Source: JADLGL01 sp050184415 (lineage in GTDB: Bacteria > Pseudomonadota > Alphaproteobacteria > Rhizobiales > Kaistiaceae). From it: 64,000 nucleotides of DNA. Each line of letters opens with the position of its first letter. The first letter of the stretch is position 1. Of this stretch, positions 53,171 to 61,437 are shown in pieces. The notes below the pieces were generated by a model. It was not told the origin of the DNA. It made no database searches and saw nothing but the letters and a program-made list of their open reading frames with translations. Location of the stretch: contig JBFXAJ010000015.1 in assembly GCA_050184415.1 (NCBI GenBank), positions 1-64,000 of the forward strand, written 5' to 3'. Made by a program: the position numbers and the translations under genes.

Positions 53171-54007
53171 TCAGAGCTGCCAGGCTTTCGGAAGCGGCCT
53201 GCCGCCACGAAGCGCGATGATCGCCGGGACCAGCCGGCGCCGCAATTCCAGCCCGTCCTCGGCAACCACGCGCGCGACGAGCTTGCCCGCAAAGGCGCTC
53301 GAGCCGCCGCGATCGCCGATGGCCCCGCGCACCGCTTCGAGGTGGCGCTCGCCGTCCTCGCCAACATAAATCACCGTCGCCATCGCGCCCGCGCCGGCGA
53401 GGACCGCAGCGCGCTGGGCCAGCTCGGTGATGCCCCCCTCCATGCGGAGATCGTCGGCGTGGAGCAGGCGCTCGGCCTGTCGGATGCGCCAGCGATCGTG
53501 CAACGCCCCTTCGCGAACCTCCTCGCCCATCGCGCGGCGGCCGAAAATGACGGCCTCGACCGCGAGAAAGGATGCGTTCGGCGCGAGGTCGACGTCGATC
53601 CGTCGCGCGAGGCGCGCACGATCGAAGAGGATCGTCTCCTGCGGCAGCCAGGCGAGCTGCGCACCCGGCCCAACCTTCAGCCTGATGGAGACCTCCGCTG
53701 CGCCGGCGAGGCTGCGGTAGACACGCTCGCAGGCCTGGGTCGTGATCGTAGCCGCGGCGCCCGCACCGACATCGACGGCAAATGCGAGCTGGTCGCCGCC
53801 CGTCAGCCCGCCGGCGCTGTTGATAAGGATCGCCTCGGCGTCGGCGGCGTGGGTCTTGGGGAGGCGGATCTTGGCGGCGCCGTCCTGGTAGAGGACGCCC
53901 AGCATAGTGCCGCGCGGCGTCGCCACGAAGCTGACGCGGCCGGTGCCGCGCGCCCGTTGCAGCGGAACGATGGTCCGGGCTTCAGACGGTGAGGTGACGG
54001 CGAACAT
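53171..54007 (-). CDS. ureD: Urease accessory protein UreD
   Basis: This 278-residue scaffold for nickel insertion has the family core TPRGTMLGVLYQDGAAKIRLPK, AILINSAGGLTGGDQLAFAVDVGAGAAATITTQACERVYRS, WLPQETILFDRARLARRIDVDLA and AVIFGRRAMGE. It acts with UreF and UreG. The likely ATG at 54007 lies inside the 3' end of urtE (26-base overlap), which joins the urea transporter and urease into one message. A shorter form starting at an internal codon cannot be excluded. Confidence 0.94.
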   Translation of the reverse strand: MFAVTSPSEARTIVPLQRARGTGRVSFVATPRGTMLGVLYQDGAAKIRLPKTHAADAEAILINSAGGLTGGDQLAFAVDVGAGAAATITTQACERVYRSLAGAAEVSIRLKVGPGAQLAWLPQETILFDRARLARRIDVDLAPNASFLAVEAVIFGRRAMGEEVREGALHDRWRIRQAERLLHADDLRMEGGITELAQRAAVLAGAGAMATVIYVGEDGERHLEAVRGAIGDRGGSSAFAGKLVARVVAEDGLELRRRLVPAIIALRGGRPLPKAWQL

Positions 54008-54767
54008 CCTGCTTGTCCAGGTCCGCCGCGGGTCCGGCGAAGACGATCTGGCCGCGGTCCATGATCGCAACGGTGTCGGCCAGCTCGCGGGCGAAGTCGA
54101 GATACTGCTCGACGAGGAGCACCGCGAGGCCGAGCTTCTCCTTGAGGAAGACGAGGGCGCGGCCGATGTCCTTGATGATCGACGGCTGGATGCCCTCGGT
54201 CGGCTCGTCGAGCACGATGAGGCGCGGCCTTGTGACGAGCGCACGCCCGATCGCGAGCTGCTGCTGCTGGCCGCCGGAGAGGTCGCCGCCACGGCGGCGG
54301 AGCATCGATTTCAGCACCGGGAAGAGCTCGAAGACATAGTCGGGCACGTTGCGGTCGGTGCGCGCGACATTGGCGTACCCGGTCTCGAGATTCTCGTGGA
54401 CCGACAGCAGCGGGAAGATCTCGCGGCCCTGCGGGACGTAGCCGATGCCGCGCGCGGCGCGCTGGTATGGGGCGAGCTTGCCGAGCGGCTGGCCCTCCCA
54501 GACGATCGCGCCGCCGGAGATCGGGTGGATGCCCATGATCGCGCGGAGGAGGCTCGACTTGCCGACGCCGTTGCGGCCGAGGAGGCAGGTAATCTTCCCG
54601 CTCTCGGCGGTCAGCGAGACTTTCCGCAAGGCCTGCGCGGCGCCGTAGTGCAGGTCGACCCGTTCGATGCTGAGCACGGACGCATCCGCGGCGCGTTCCG
54701 GAGCCGGCATCGGCGACGACTGCGGTGGAGGGGGCGCGACGGCCGGTTCGGCGATCCTGTCGGTCAT
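53982..54767 (-). CDS. urtE: Urea ABC transporter ATP-binding protein UrtE
   Basis: This 261-residue LivF-type ATPase has Walker A LLGRNGVGKSSLLRAIMG, signature LSGGQQQQLAIGRALVTRPRLIVLDEPTEGIQP and the switch His region. The first 35 residues (Pro/Ala-rich) are unusual for UrtE but follow an ATG with no better alternative. Together with UrtD it powers urea uptake through UrtB/UrtC. It overlaps the start of ureD by 26 bases. It is separated from urtD by a 449 bp repeat-bearing spacer, so it may need its own or read-through transcription. Confidence 0.95.
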   Translation of the reverse strand: MTDRIAEPAVAPPPPQSSPMPAPERAADASVLSIERVDLHYGAAQALRKVSLTAESGKITCLLGRNGVGKSSLLRAIMGIHPISGGAIVWEGQPLGKLAPYQRAARGIGYVPQGREIFPLLSVHENLETGYANVARTDRNVPDYVFELFPVLKSMLRRRGGDLSGGQQQQLAIGRALVTRPRLIVLDEPTEGIQPSIIKDIGRALVFLKEKLGLAVLLVEQYLDFARELADTVAIMDRGQIVFAGPAADLDKQDVRRHLTV

Positions 54768-54859
54768 CTACGATACTCCGCTCATCGCTGTGGCCTTCGC
54801 GGATAGTGACCGCCACGGCGCGTTCGTCAGCGGGGGCGGGAACCCGGCGCGGCCCTTAC

Positions 54860-55184
54860 CTCCCCCTTGCGAGGAGAGCCCGCCCTCGGCTGTGGCTTCA
54901 CCACCCACGCGCTCCGCCAAGGAGCGCTTCGCAAGCCAAGCATGGTGCGTGGCGAGCAACGAAGGCCGATCGGTGGCAGACAAGCCCATCCACAATCTCC
55001 TCCCCGGCCCGCGAGCCGGGGCCCATTGGCGGTTCGTCGGACGCGGAATCGACTGGATTATTCGGACCTTTGAACTCGAGGAGAAGCCAATGGGCCCCGG
55101 GTCAAGCCCGGGGAGGAGTGTGTCTTGTAGGCTGCGCTTCGACCGAGAGACCGAACTCGGCAACTCTCCCTCGCAAGGGGGAAG
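54860..55184. repeat. Nested inverted-repeat element, outer arms
   Basis: The left outer arm CTCCCCCTTGCGAGGAGAG (54860-54878) is nearly the reverse complement of the right outer arm (55164-55184, CTCTCCCTCGCAAGGGGG...). The arms bound about 325 bp. A relative of the right arm lies beside purH at 123-146. No transposase and no clear target-site duplication were seen, so a MITE or a pair of palindromic repeats is possible. Confidence 0.65.
54997..55118. repeat. Inner inverted repeat, 32-33 bp arms
   Basis: The left arm (54997-55029) starts CTCCTCCCCGG and ends GGGGCCCATTGG. The right arm (55087-55118) starts CCAATGGGCCCCGG and ends CCCGGGGAGGAG. Read as reverse complements they match over almost the whole length, apart from the centre. 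Each arm also contains its own CCCGG/CCGGG palindrome. The 57 bases between arms could form a loop. Confidence 0.75.
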
Positions 55185-55216
55185 AAGGAAGCCGCCTATG
55201 CATGAAACCGCCATCG

Positions 55217-55969
55217 TCATCGGCCGAGATAGACTTCGATGACCTTGGGGTCGCTCGACACATGGTCGAACGACCCTTCGGACAGCACCGAACCTTCGTG
55301 GAGCACGGTGACCTTCACGCCGAGGCCGCGGACGAAATCCATGTCGTGCTCGACCACGACGACCGATTTGGTCTTCGCGATCTCGCGCAGCAGGATGCCG
55401 GTCTGGGCGGTCTCGGCGTCGGTCATGCCGGCGGCGGGCTCGTCGACGAGGAGAAGCTTCGGCTCCTGCGCCAGCAGCATGCCGATCTCCAGCCACTGCT
55501 TCTGGCCGTGCGAAAGATTGGCGCCGAGCCAGCGCTGCTTCTCGGTGAGGCGGACGATCTCGAGGATCTCGTCGATCCGGTCGATCTCCGCCCTCGAACG
55601 CCGATGGAAGAGGGTCGCCAACACGCCGCGATTGCCGGCGAGGGCGAGCTCGATGTTGTCACGCACGGTCTGGCTCTCGAACACGGTCGGCTTCTGGAAT
55701 TTCCGTCCGATGCCGAGAAGGGCGGTCTCGGCCTCATCGAGGCGCGTGAGGTCGACGGTGCCGTTGAAATAGACATCGCCGGCGTCGGGCCGCGTCTTCC
55801 CGGTGATGACGTCCATCATCGTGGTCTTGCCGGCCCCGTTCGGGCCGATGATGGCGCGCATCTCGCCCGGCTCGATGATGAAGGAGAGGCTGTTCAGCGC
55901 ACGGAAGCCGTCGAAGGAGACCGTGACGCCGTCGAGATAGAGGAGGGAGCCGGTGGCCTTCTCAGTCAT
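55217..55969 (-). CDS. urtD: Urea ABC transporter ATP-binding protein UrtD
   Basis: This 250-residue LivG-type ATPase has Walker A IIGPNGAGKTTMMDVITGK, the Q-loop region GIGRKFQKPTVFE, signature LSHGQKQWLEIGMLLAQEPKLLLVDEPAAGM and switch His in VVVVEHDMDFVRGLG. FQKPTVFE and SHGQKQWLEIGM are characteristic of UrtD. It overlaps the urtC stop by four bases (ATGA). It ends at the repeat-filled spacer. Confidence 0.95.
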   Translation of the reverse strand: MTEKATGSLLYLDGVTVSFDGFRALNSLSFIIEPGEMRAIIGPNGAGKTTMMDVITGKTRPDAGDVYFNGTVDLTRLDEAETALLGIGRKFQKPTVFESQTVRDNIELALAGNRGVLATLFHRRSRAEIDRIDEILEIVRLTEKQRWLGANLSHGQKQWLEIGMLLAQEPKLLLVDEPAAGMTDAETAQTGILLREIAKTKSVVVVEHDMDFVRGLGVKVTVLHEGSVLSEGSFDHVSSDPKVIEVYLGR

Positions 55970-57222
55970 GTCTTCTCTCCGACCGGACGGCTGAGGTCGG
56001 GCGCCGGCGGACTCCGCGTGGCCGACACGTCGACCGGCGGATCGGTCATGGGCAGCGGCGCCGGCTCGCCCGGATCGGGATCGGGCGTCTCGGTGTCCAT
56101 GCCCTCCTGGGCTTCGCGGGAGGCGCGGCGGGCCTTCAGCGCGTTCCAGCCATAGGCGACGGTGCCGACGATGCCCTTGGGCAGGAACAGCGTGACCGCG
56201 ACGAACATGCCGCCGAGGATGAAGAGCCAGTATTCGGCGAGCGGGCCGGAGGTGAAGAAGCTCTTGGCCCAGTTGACGAAAATGCCGCCGACGATCGGCC
56301 CAACCAGCGTGCCGCGCCCGCCCACCGCGACCCATACCACCGCCTCGATCGACCGCGCCGGCGCGAACTCGCCGGGGTTGATGATGCCGGCCTGCGGGAC
56401 GTAGAGCGCGCCGGCGATCCCCGCCATGCAGGCCGAGAGCGTGAAGACGAACAGCTTGTAGCGGTCCACACGGTAACCGAGAAACCGCGCCCGGCTCTCG
56501 GCATCGCGGACGGCGATGAGGACCTTGCCGTATTTCGAGGCCGTCACCGATCGGCAGATCCAGTAGCCGATCGCGAGCGCGATGGCGGAGGCCGCGAACA
56601 AGGCGGCCCGCGTACTCGGCGCCTGGATGTTCGCGCCCAGAATGTCCTTGAAGTCGGTGAAGCCGTTGTTGCCGCCGAAGCCGACCTCGTTGAGGAGGAA
56701 GGCCTGCCACAGCGCGAAGGTCAGCGCCTGGGTGATGATCGAGAGATAGACCCCGGTGACGCGCGAGCGGAAGGCGAACCAGCCAAACAGGAACGCCAGC
56801 AGCCCCGGCACCAGCACGATCATGATGGCGGCGAACCAGAACTGGTCGAAGCCGTTCCAGAACCACGGCAGCGCGTCCCAGTTCAGGAACACCATGAAGT
56901 CGGGCAGGACCGGATGGCCGTAGACGCCGCGGGTCCCGATCTGGCGCATCAGATACATGCCCATCGCGTAGCCGCCGAGCGCGAAGAACGCCGCGTGGCC
57001 GAGCGAGAGGATGCCGCCATAGCCCCAGACGAGGCCGACCGAAAGCGCGAGGAGCGCGAAGCAGAGATACTTGCCGACAAGGATCGTCGTCGCCGTCGAG
57101 AGGTAGAACGGCGAGTCCGGCGAACCGGCGCTCAGCGGCACCGCGATCGCCGCCGCGACCAGCACGCCGATGACGAGGAGGGCCTTCCAGTCGAGGCCGC
57201 GGAGGAGGAAGGACTGGCTCAT
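55966..57222 (-). CDS. urtC: Urea ABC transporter permease UrtC
   Basis: This 418-residue LivM-type permease has about ten membrane helices, among them KYLCFALLALSVGLVWGYGGILSLGHAAFFALGGYAMGMYLMRQ and IEAVVWVAVGGRGTLVGPIVGGIFVNWAKSFF, which are typical of UrtC. The last 45 residues (about 373-418) form a Pro/Asp-rich cytosolic tail longer than usual. It partners UrtB to form the channel. It overlaps urtB by four bases (57219-57222) and urtD by four. Confidence 0.96.
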   Translation of the reverse strand: MSQSFLLRGLDWKALLVIGVLVAAAIAVPLSAGSPDSPFYLSTATTILVGKYLCFALLALSVGLVWGYGGILSLGHAAFFALGGYAMGMYLMRQIGTRGVYGHPVLPDFMVFLNWDALPWFWNGFDQFWFAAIMIVLVPGLLAFLFGWFAFRSRVTGVYLSIITQALTFALWQAFLLNEVGFGGNNGFTDFKDILGANIQAPSTRAALFAASAIALAIGYWICRSVTASKYGKVLIAVRDAESRARFLGYRVDRYKLFVFTLSACMAGIAGALYVPQAGIINPGEFAPARSIEAVVWVAVGGRGTLVGPIVGGIFVNWAKSFFTSGPLAEYWLFILGGMFVAVTLFLPKGIVGTVAYGWNALKARRASREAQEGMDTETPDPDPGEPAPLPMTDPPVDVSATRSPPAPDLSRPVGEKT

Positions 57223-58895
57223 GCTTCGATCGCCCGGCCCTTGAGAGCGAAGAGGCCGCGCGGCCGTCGCTGAATGAAGAGGATGATGGCGACGAGCACC
57301 ACGATCTTGGCGACCACCGCGCCCGCATAGGGCTCGAGGAACTTGTTGGCGACGCCGAGCGACATCGCGCCCACCAGCGTGCCCCAGAGATTGCCGACCC
57401 CGCCGAACACCACGACCATGAACGAGTCGATGATGTAGGTCTGGCCAAGGTTCGGGCTGACATTGTCGATCTGGCTCAACGCCACGCCGGCGAGACCGGC
57501 GATGCCGGAGCCGAGGCCGAAGGTCATGGCGTCGACCCACGGCGTGCGGATGCCCATCGCGCTCGCCATCCGGCGGTTCTGCGTGACCGCCCGCATCCTG
57601 AGGCCGAGCGCGGTGCGCCGGAGGATCAGCATCAGGGCGACGAACACCGCGATCGCGAAGATGACGATCCAGAACCGGCTGTAGGTGATGCTGATCTGGC
57701 CGATGCTGAACGACCCGGACATCCAGGACGGATTGCTGACCTGGACGTTGGTCGGGCCGAAGATCCCGCGCACCGCCTGCTGAAGGATGAGCGAGACGCC
57801 CCAGGTCGCGAGCAGCGTCTCCAGCGGCCGGCCGTAGAGCCAGCGGATCAGCCCGCGCTCCATCGCGATGCCGATCAGCGCCGTGACGAGGAACGCCGCG
57901 GGGAGGGCGACCGCCAGCGACCAATCGAAGGCACCGGGGAAACTCTGGCGGAAGATGTCCTGCACGACGAACGTCGTATAGGCGCCGAGCATCACCATCT
58001 CGCCATGGGCCATGTTGATGACGCCCATGACGCCGAAGGTGATGGCAAGGCCGATGGCCGCGAGCAGCAGCACCGAGCCGAGCGAGAGGCCGAACCAGAC
58101 GTTCTGCCCGACGCCCCAGAACTGGAGATTGGTTTCGATCGCCGAGACCCCGCGCGCGGCGGCTTCGGCAACGGGGCCCTCGCCGGCCGCGAGGCGGTTG
58201 AGGATGTTGAGTGCGGCCTGGTCGCCGCGGCTTCGGATGATTTCGACCGCGGCCAACTGATCGGCTTCGGCAAGGTCGGGATCGTTGATGATGATCGCCG
58301 CCCGGGCCTGCTCCATGACGCGAAGCACGCCGGCATTGGTTTCGTTGGCGATGGCCTCCTCGAGGAGGGGCAGCACGCTTGCGTCGCGGGACGCGAAGAT
58401 GGTTTGCGCGGCCTGGCGGCGCGTCGCGGCATCCTCGGACAGGAGCGTGAGGTTGCCGACGGCGTCGCGGACCGCGCGGCGGACGGCGTTGTTGACCCGG
58501 ATCCGCGTCGCCTCGCGCGCGGCGACCTCGCCGAGCGGCTCGGCGGTGATCGGATCGGTCATGATGAGGCCGGCACCGCCTGCGGTACCGGCAAAGACCA
58601 GGTCGTCGGCGTTACGGAAATAGAGGCCGCCGGCTTCGAGGGTCTGCAGCACCGCCACGGCATCCGAATTGCCGTGGGCGGCGATCCGTCCGACGATCTC
58701 GCTGATGTCGCGATAATTGCCCTCGGCGGCGACGAACTCCTGCATGAGGGCGCGGAGCTCGGCATGTTCGGGATTTACGTCCTGGGCGGTGGCCGGCAGC
58801 GCGACGGCCAGGACCCAGAGGCCGAAGGCGGCGAACAGGGGCAGGAGCCGCGCGAGCGCGCGCTTGGAACCCGAGAGAGCGTGGACTCGTGTCAT
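57219..58895 (-). CDS. urtB: Urea ABC transporter permease UrtB
   Basis: This 558-residue protein has a long N-terminal periplasmic region (residues about 37-270) preceded by a signal-like helix. It has HEAT-like helices (ALNILNRLAAGEGPVAEAAARGV), and the LivH-type membrane domain begins near 273. The motif GVMGVINMAHGEMVMLGAYTTFVVQ is diagnostic of UrtB. This extended N-terminus is a known feature of UrtB in many proteobacteria. It overlaps urtC and lies 68 bp after the urtA stop. Confidence 0.96.
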   Translation of the reverse strand: MTRVHALSGSKRALARLLPLFAAFGLWVLAVALPATAQDVNPEHAELRALMQEFVAAEGNYRDISEIVGRIAAHGNSDAVAVLQTLEAGGLYFRNADDLVFAGTAGGAGLIMTDPITAEPLGEVAAREATRIRVNNAVRRAVRDAVGNLTLLSEDAATRRQAAQTIFASRDASVLPLLEEAIANETNAGVLRVMEQARAAIIINDPDLAEADQLAAVEIIRSRGDQAALNILNRLAAGEGPVAEAAARGVSAIETNLQFWGVGQNVWFGLSLGSVLLLAAIGLAITFGVMGVINMAHGEMVMLGAYTTFVVQDIFRQSFPGAFDWSLAVALPAAFLVTALIGIAMERGLIRWLYGRPLETLLATWGVSLILQQAVRGIFGPTNVQVSNPSWMSGSFSIGQISITYSRFWIVIFAIAVFVALMLILRRTALGLRMRAVTQNRRMASAMGIRTPWVDAMTFGLGSGIAGLAGVALSQIDNVSPNLGQTYIIDSFMVVVFGGVGNLWGTLVGAMSLGVANKFLEPYAGAVVAKIVVLVAIILFIQRRPRGLFALKGRAIEA

Positions 58896-58963
58896 GGACC
58901 CGGCGTTGCTTCAGACGAAAGGGGAGGGGCGGCGCGCCGCCCCTCCCGAGGATGACCGAAGAG

Positions 58964-60265
58964 CTACGGCGTGGCGGTGCCGGCGCCGCCGCAGGTGCCG
59001 GTGGCCACGTTGAAGTTGCCGCAGGAGAGCGGAGCGCGCCAATCGGCGATCAGCGTGCGCGAGTCGGGCAGGAAGTCCGACCATTCGTCGCCGACCACAA
59101 GGCCGGTCGTCTCCCACACCACCTCGAACTGGCCGTCGGCCTGGATCTCGCCGATGAAGACCGGCTTGGTGATGTGGTGGTTCGGCATCATCGTCGAGTA
59201 GCCGCCGGTGAGGTTCGGCACCGAGACGCCGATGAGCGCGTCGATGACGGCGTCGGCATCGGTGGTGCCGGCCTTCTCGACCGCCTGCACCCACATGTTG
59301 AAGCCGATGTAGTGGGCTTCCATCGGATCGTTGGTCACGCGATCCGCGTTGCCGGTATAGGCGTGCCAGGCTTCGATGAAGGCCGCGTTCTCCGGCGTGT
59401 CGATCGACTGGAAGTAGTTCCAGGCGGCGAGATGGCCGACGAGCGGGGTGGTGTCGAGGCCCGCGAGCTCTTCCTCACCGACCGAGAAGGCGATGACCGG
59501 GATATCGGCAGCGTCGACGCCCTGGTTCGCGAGTTCGCGGTAGAACGGCACGTTGGCGTCGCCATTGATCGTGGAGACCACGGCGGTGAACTTGCCCTGC
59601 GAGCCGAACGCCACGATGTCCGACACGATGGTCTGCCAGTCGGAATGGCTGAACGGCGTGTAGTTGATCATGATGTCCTCGGGCGCGACGCCGGCGTCGA
59701 GGAGGTACTGCTCGAGGATGCGGTTGGTCGTGCGCGGATAGACGTAGTCGGTGCCGGCGAGCACCCAGCGCTCGACACCCTGCTCCATCAGATAGTCGAC
59801 GGCGGGGATCGCCTGCTGGTTCGGCGCGGCGCCGGTGTAGAAGATGTTGCGGGAGCTTTCCTCGCCCTCATACTGGACGGGATAGAACACGACCGTGTTC
59901 AGCTCCTCGGCGACCGGAAGGATCGACTTCCGCGACACCGAGGTCCAGCAGCAGAACACCACGTCGACACCCTGGACGGTGACGAGGTCGCGGAGCTGCT
60001 CGGCGAACAGCGGCCAGTCCGACGCCGGGTCGACGATCACCGGCTCGAGCATCCGCCCGAGGAGGCCCCCGGCCTCGTTCTGCTGCTCGATGAGCATCTG
60101 CATGACTTCGCTGAGCGTCGTCTCGGAAATGGCCATCGTTCCGGACAACGAATGGAGGATGCCGACCCTGATCGGCCCCTCGTCCTGGGCCGCCGCCGGC
60201 ATTGCAACCGTCGCAATCGACGCTGCCGCCGCCAGGCCCAGGAGCGACTTGCGGTACTTCACCAT
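58964..60265 (-). CDS. urtA: Urea ABC transporter substrate-binding protein UrtA
   Basis: This is a 433-residue periplasmic binding protein with signal peptide KYRKSLLGLAAAASIATVAMPAAA. The mature part starts IRVGILHSLSGTMAISETTLSE, and later has PASDWPLFAEQLRDLV, FCCWTSVSRKSILPVAEE and FYPVQYEGEESSRNIFYTGA. The last two are typical of UrtA (FmdD-like). The protein ends with a Cys pair (CGNFNVATGTC) that could form a disulfide. The first gene of the urea locus, it follows a sigma-54-like promoter. ATG 60265 is preferred to the TTG one codon upstream. Confidence 0.96.
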   Translation of the reverse strand: MVKYRKSLLGLAAAASIATVAMPAAAQDEGPIRVGILHSLSGTMAISETTLSEVMQMLIEQQNEAGGLLGRMLEPVIVDPASDWPLFAEQLRDLVTVQGVDVVFCCWTSVSRKSILPVAEELNTVVFYPVQYEGEESSRNIFYTGAAPNQQAIPAVDYLMEQGVERWVLAGTDYVYPRTTNRILEQYLLDAGVAPEDIMINYTPFSHSDWQTIVSDIVAFGSQGKFTAVVSTINGDANVPFYRELANQGVDAADIPVIAFSVGEEELAGLDTTPLVGHLAAWNYFQSIDTPENAAFIEAWHAYTGNADRVTNDPMEAHYIGFNMWVQAVEKAGTTDADAVIDALIGVSVPNLTGGYSTMMPNHHITKPVFIGEIQADGQFEVVWETTGLVVGDEWSDFLPDSRTLIADWRAPLSCGNFNVATGTCGGAGTATP

Positions 60266-60319
60266 CAATAGAACCCCCTGTTGTTAAGGCGCCGTGGGAG
60301 GGGGCGCCTGCCTTGGTTC

Positions 60320-60335
60320 GGCAAGTCCCATGCCA
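60320..60335 (-). promoter_or_regulatory. Sigma-54-type promoter of urtA
   Basis: On the minus strand TGGCATGGGACTTGCC has GG and GC separated by exactly ten bases, the -24/-12 arrangement of RpoN promoters (consensus TGGCAC-N5-TTGC). It ends 55 bp before the urtA ATG. NtrC-type nitrogen control is the usual driver of urea transporter operons. An NtrC site upstream was not identified. Confidence 0.75.
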
Positions 60336-60509
60336 CGCGCGGGGTCAGGGGTTTTTCCCAGCACACCTGCTCATTGCCCGAAAATTAGGCAGCAGGGCGC
60401 CTAGTCAAGAAGCAGGCAACGCAAAGCTGCATACATCGTTTTCTTGACGCAAGCCGACGGACGCGCAAGTATGACTCCTCAAGTCATATTTTGACGCTGG
60501 AGAATGGGA

Positions 60510-61427
60510 ATGTCGCTGGAGAAGGACTTTGGCCGGTCCTGCTGGAACTGCAGCTACGGGCTTTCCGCCGATCAAACCCGTTGTCCGCGTTGTGGAATCC
60601 CCACTCCGACAGCGGCCCGGCCCACGGCATCGGCGGCTCCTCCCGGCAAGGGACGGAGCCAGGACACGCCGCGCCGGCGCGGCGCGACCCCTCCAGCGGC
60701 ACGCAAGACGACGCCAAAGGCAGCGGCGCCTCGCATGGAGATCATTCCGCCAAAGCCCCCGGCCCCCGGTCAGCTCGCCAAGGTTGGCGCGTCCGCCGGA
60801 AGGGGACTGCTGAAATCCTTCGACGTCGCGAAGCGCATCGGCTCCGCCGTGACCAGCGCTTCGGGCAAGGCGGCCACCCGGGCTGCTAAGCTTCTGGCCG
60901 GGACGGCCGGCTCGGTGTCCAGAGGCACGGCGCAGCTCGTAGCGTGGCGGCCGGGCCAGTCGTCGCGCGGCGCAATCGACGTCGATGCTCTGCGCCGCGA
61001 AAACGCGCGGACGCTCACCGATGTCGCCGAACTCCTCCTGCGCGAAACGCGCGAGGAAAACGAAGGCCTGAAAGAGCGCCTGTCCCGGCTCGAGGCCGCC
61101 ATCGGGACCGATGCCGGCGAGGCCACGCTGAAAGCCATTCCAGTCGAGACGCCGCCGGGCAAGCCGACGCCGGCCGCCGGTGGAAGACGGGGGAAGGCGA
61201 GCACAAATCGCACATCGGCGAAGCGTGGGACGCCGGCCAAACGGCGGTCCCGCCGGTCGCCGGCCCAGCAGGAGAGTCTCGTGCCCGAAACCGCGCCGAT
61301 CGCGCTGGCGCCGGATCTCGGACCAGATCTCCGAGCATCGGGGGACGCGAAGGTCGTTCGCATGGAAAGCCGGCGGAACGGCGCCCGGCGCCGCCGCGTC
61401 TCGAGCCCGGTCGAGGCGGCCGGCTAG
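60510..61427 (+). CDS. Zinc-ribbon protein with long basic/Pro-Ala region
   Basis: This is a 305-residue protein. A four-cysteine zinc ribbon opens it (C11, C14 in SCWNCSYG; C25, C28 in TRCPRCGIP). After that comes a Lys/Ala/Pro-rich stretch, then a segment with GRGLLKSFDVAKRIGSAVTSASGKAATRAAKLLAGTAGSVSRGT, helical and basic. A coiled-coil region follows (RRENARTLTDVAELLLRETREENEGLKERLSRLE), and the basic tail ends KRRSRRSP...SRRNGARRRRVSSP. The composition is like a nucleoid or histone-like linker protein, but no known family is recognised. It is divergent from urtA across 244 bp. ATG 60510 has GGAG eight bases upstream. ATG 60504 is alternative. Confidence 0.75.
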   Translation: MSLEKDFGRSCWNCSYGLSADQTRCPRCGIPTPTAARPTASAAPPGKGRSQDTPRRRGATPPAARKTTPKAAAPRMEIIPPKPPAPGQLAKVGASAGRGLLKSFDVAKRIGSAVTSASGKAATRAAKLLAGTAGSVSRGTAQLVAWRPGQSSRGAIDVDALRRENARTLTDVAELLLRETREENEGLKERLSRLEAAIGTDAGEATLKAIPVETPPGKPTPAAGGRRGKASTNRTSAKRGTPAKRRSRRSPAQQESLVPETAPIALAPDLGPDLRASGDAKVVRMESRRNGARRRRVSSPVEAAG

Positions 61428-61437
61428 GGCCGCCTCG

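Larger units (their letters stand above)
54768..55216. other. 449 bp spacer between urtD and urtE, built of repeats
   Basis: No protein-coding gene is credible here. The spacer is mostly a nested inverted repeat (54860-55184), with outer arms at 54860-54878 and 55164-55184 and inner arms at 54997-55029 and 55087-55118. The remaining sequence between arms shows no repeat of its own. Urea transporter operons normally have urtD and urtE nearly adjacent, so this block looks inserted. Confidence 0.7.

Noticed and set aside
54667..55242. Open frames on the plus strand through the urtD-urtE spacer.
   Set aside because: They run through the inverted repeats and antisense to urtE/urtD ends and show no coding pattern.
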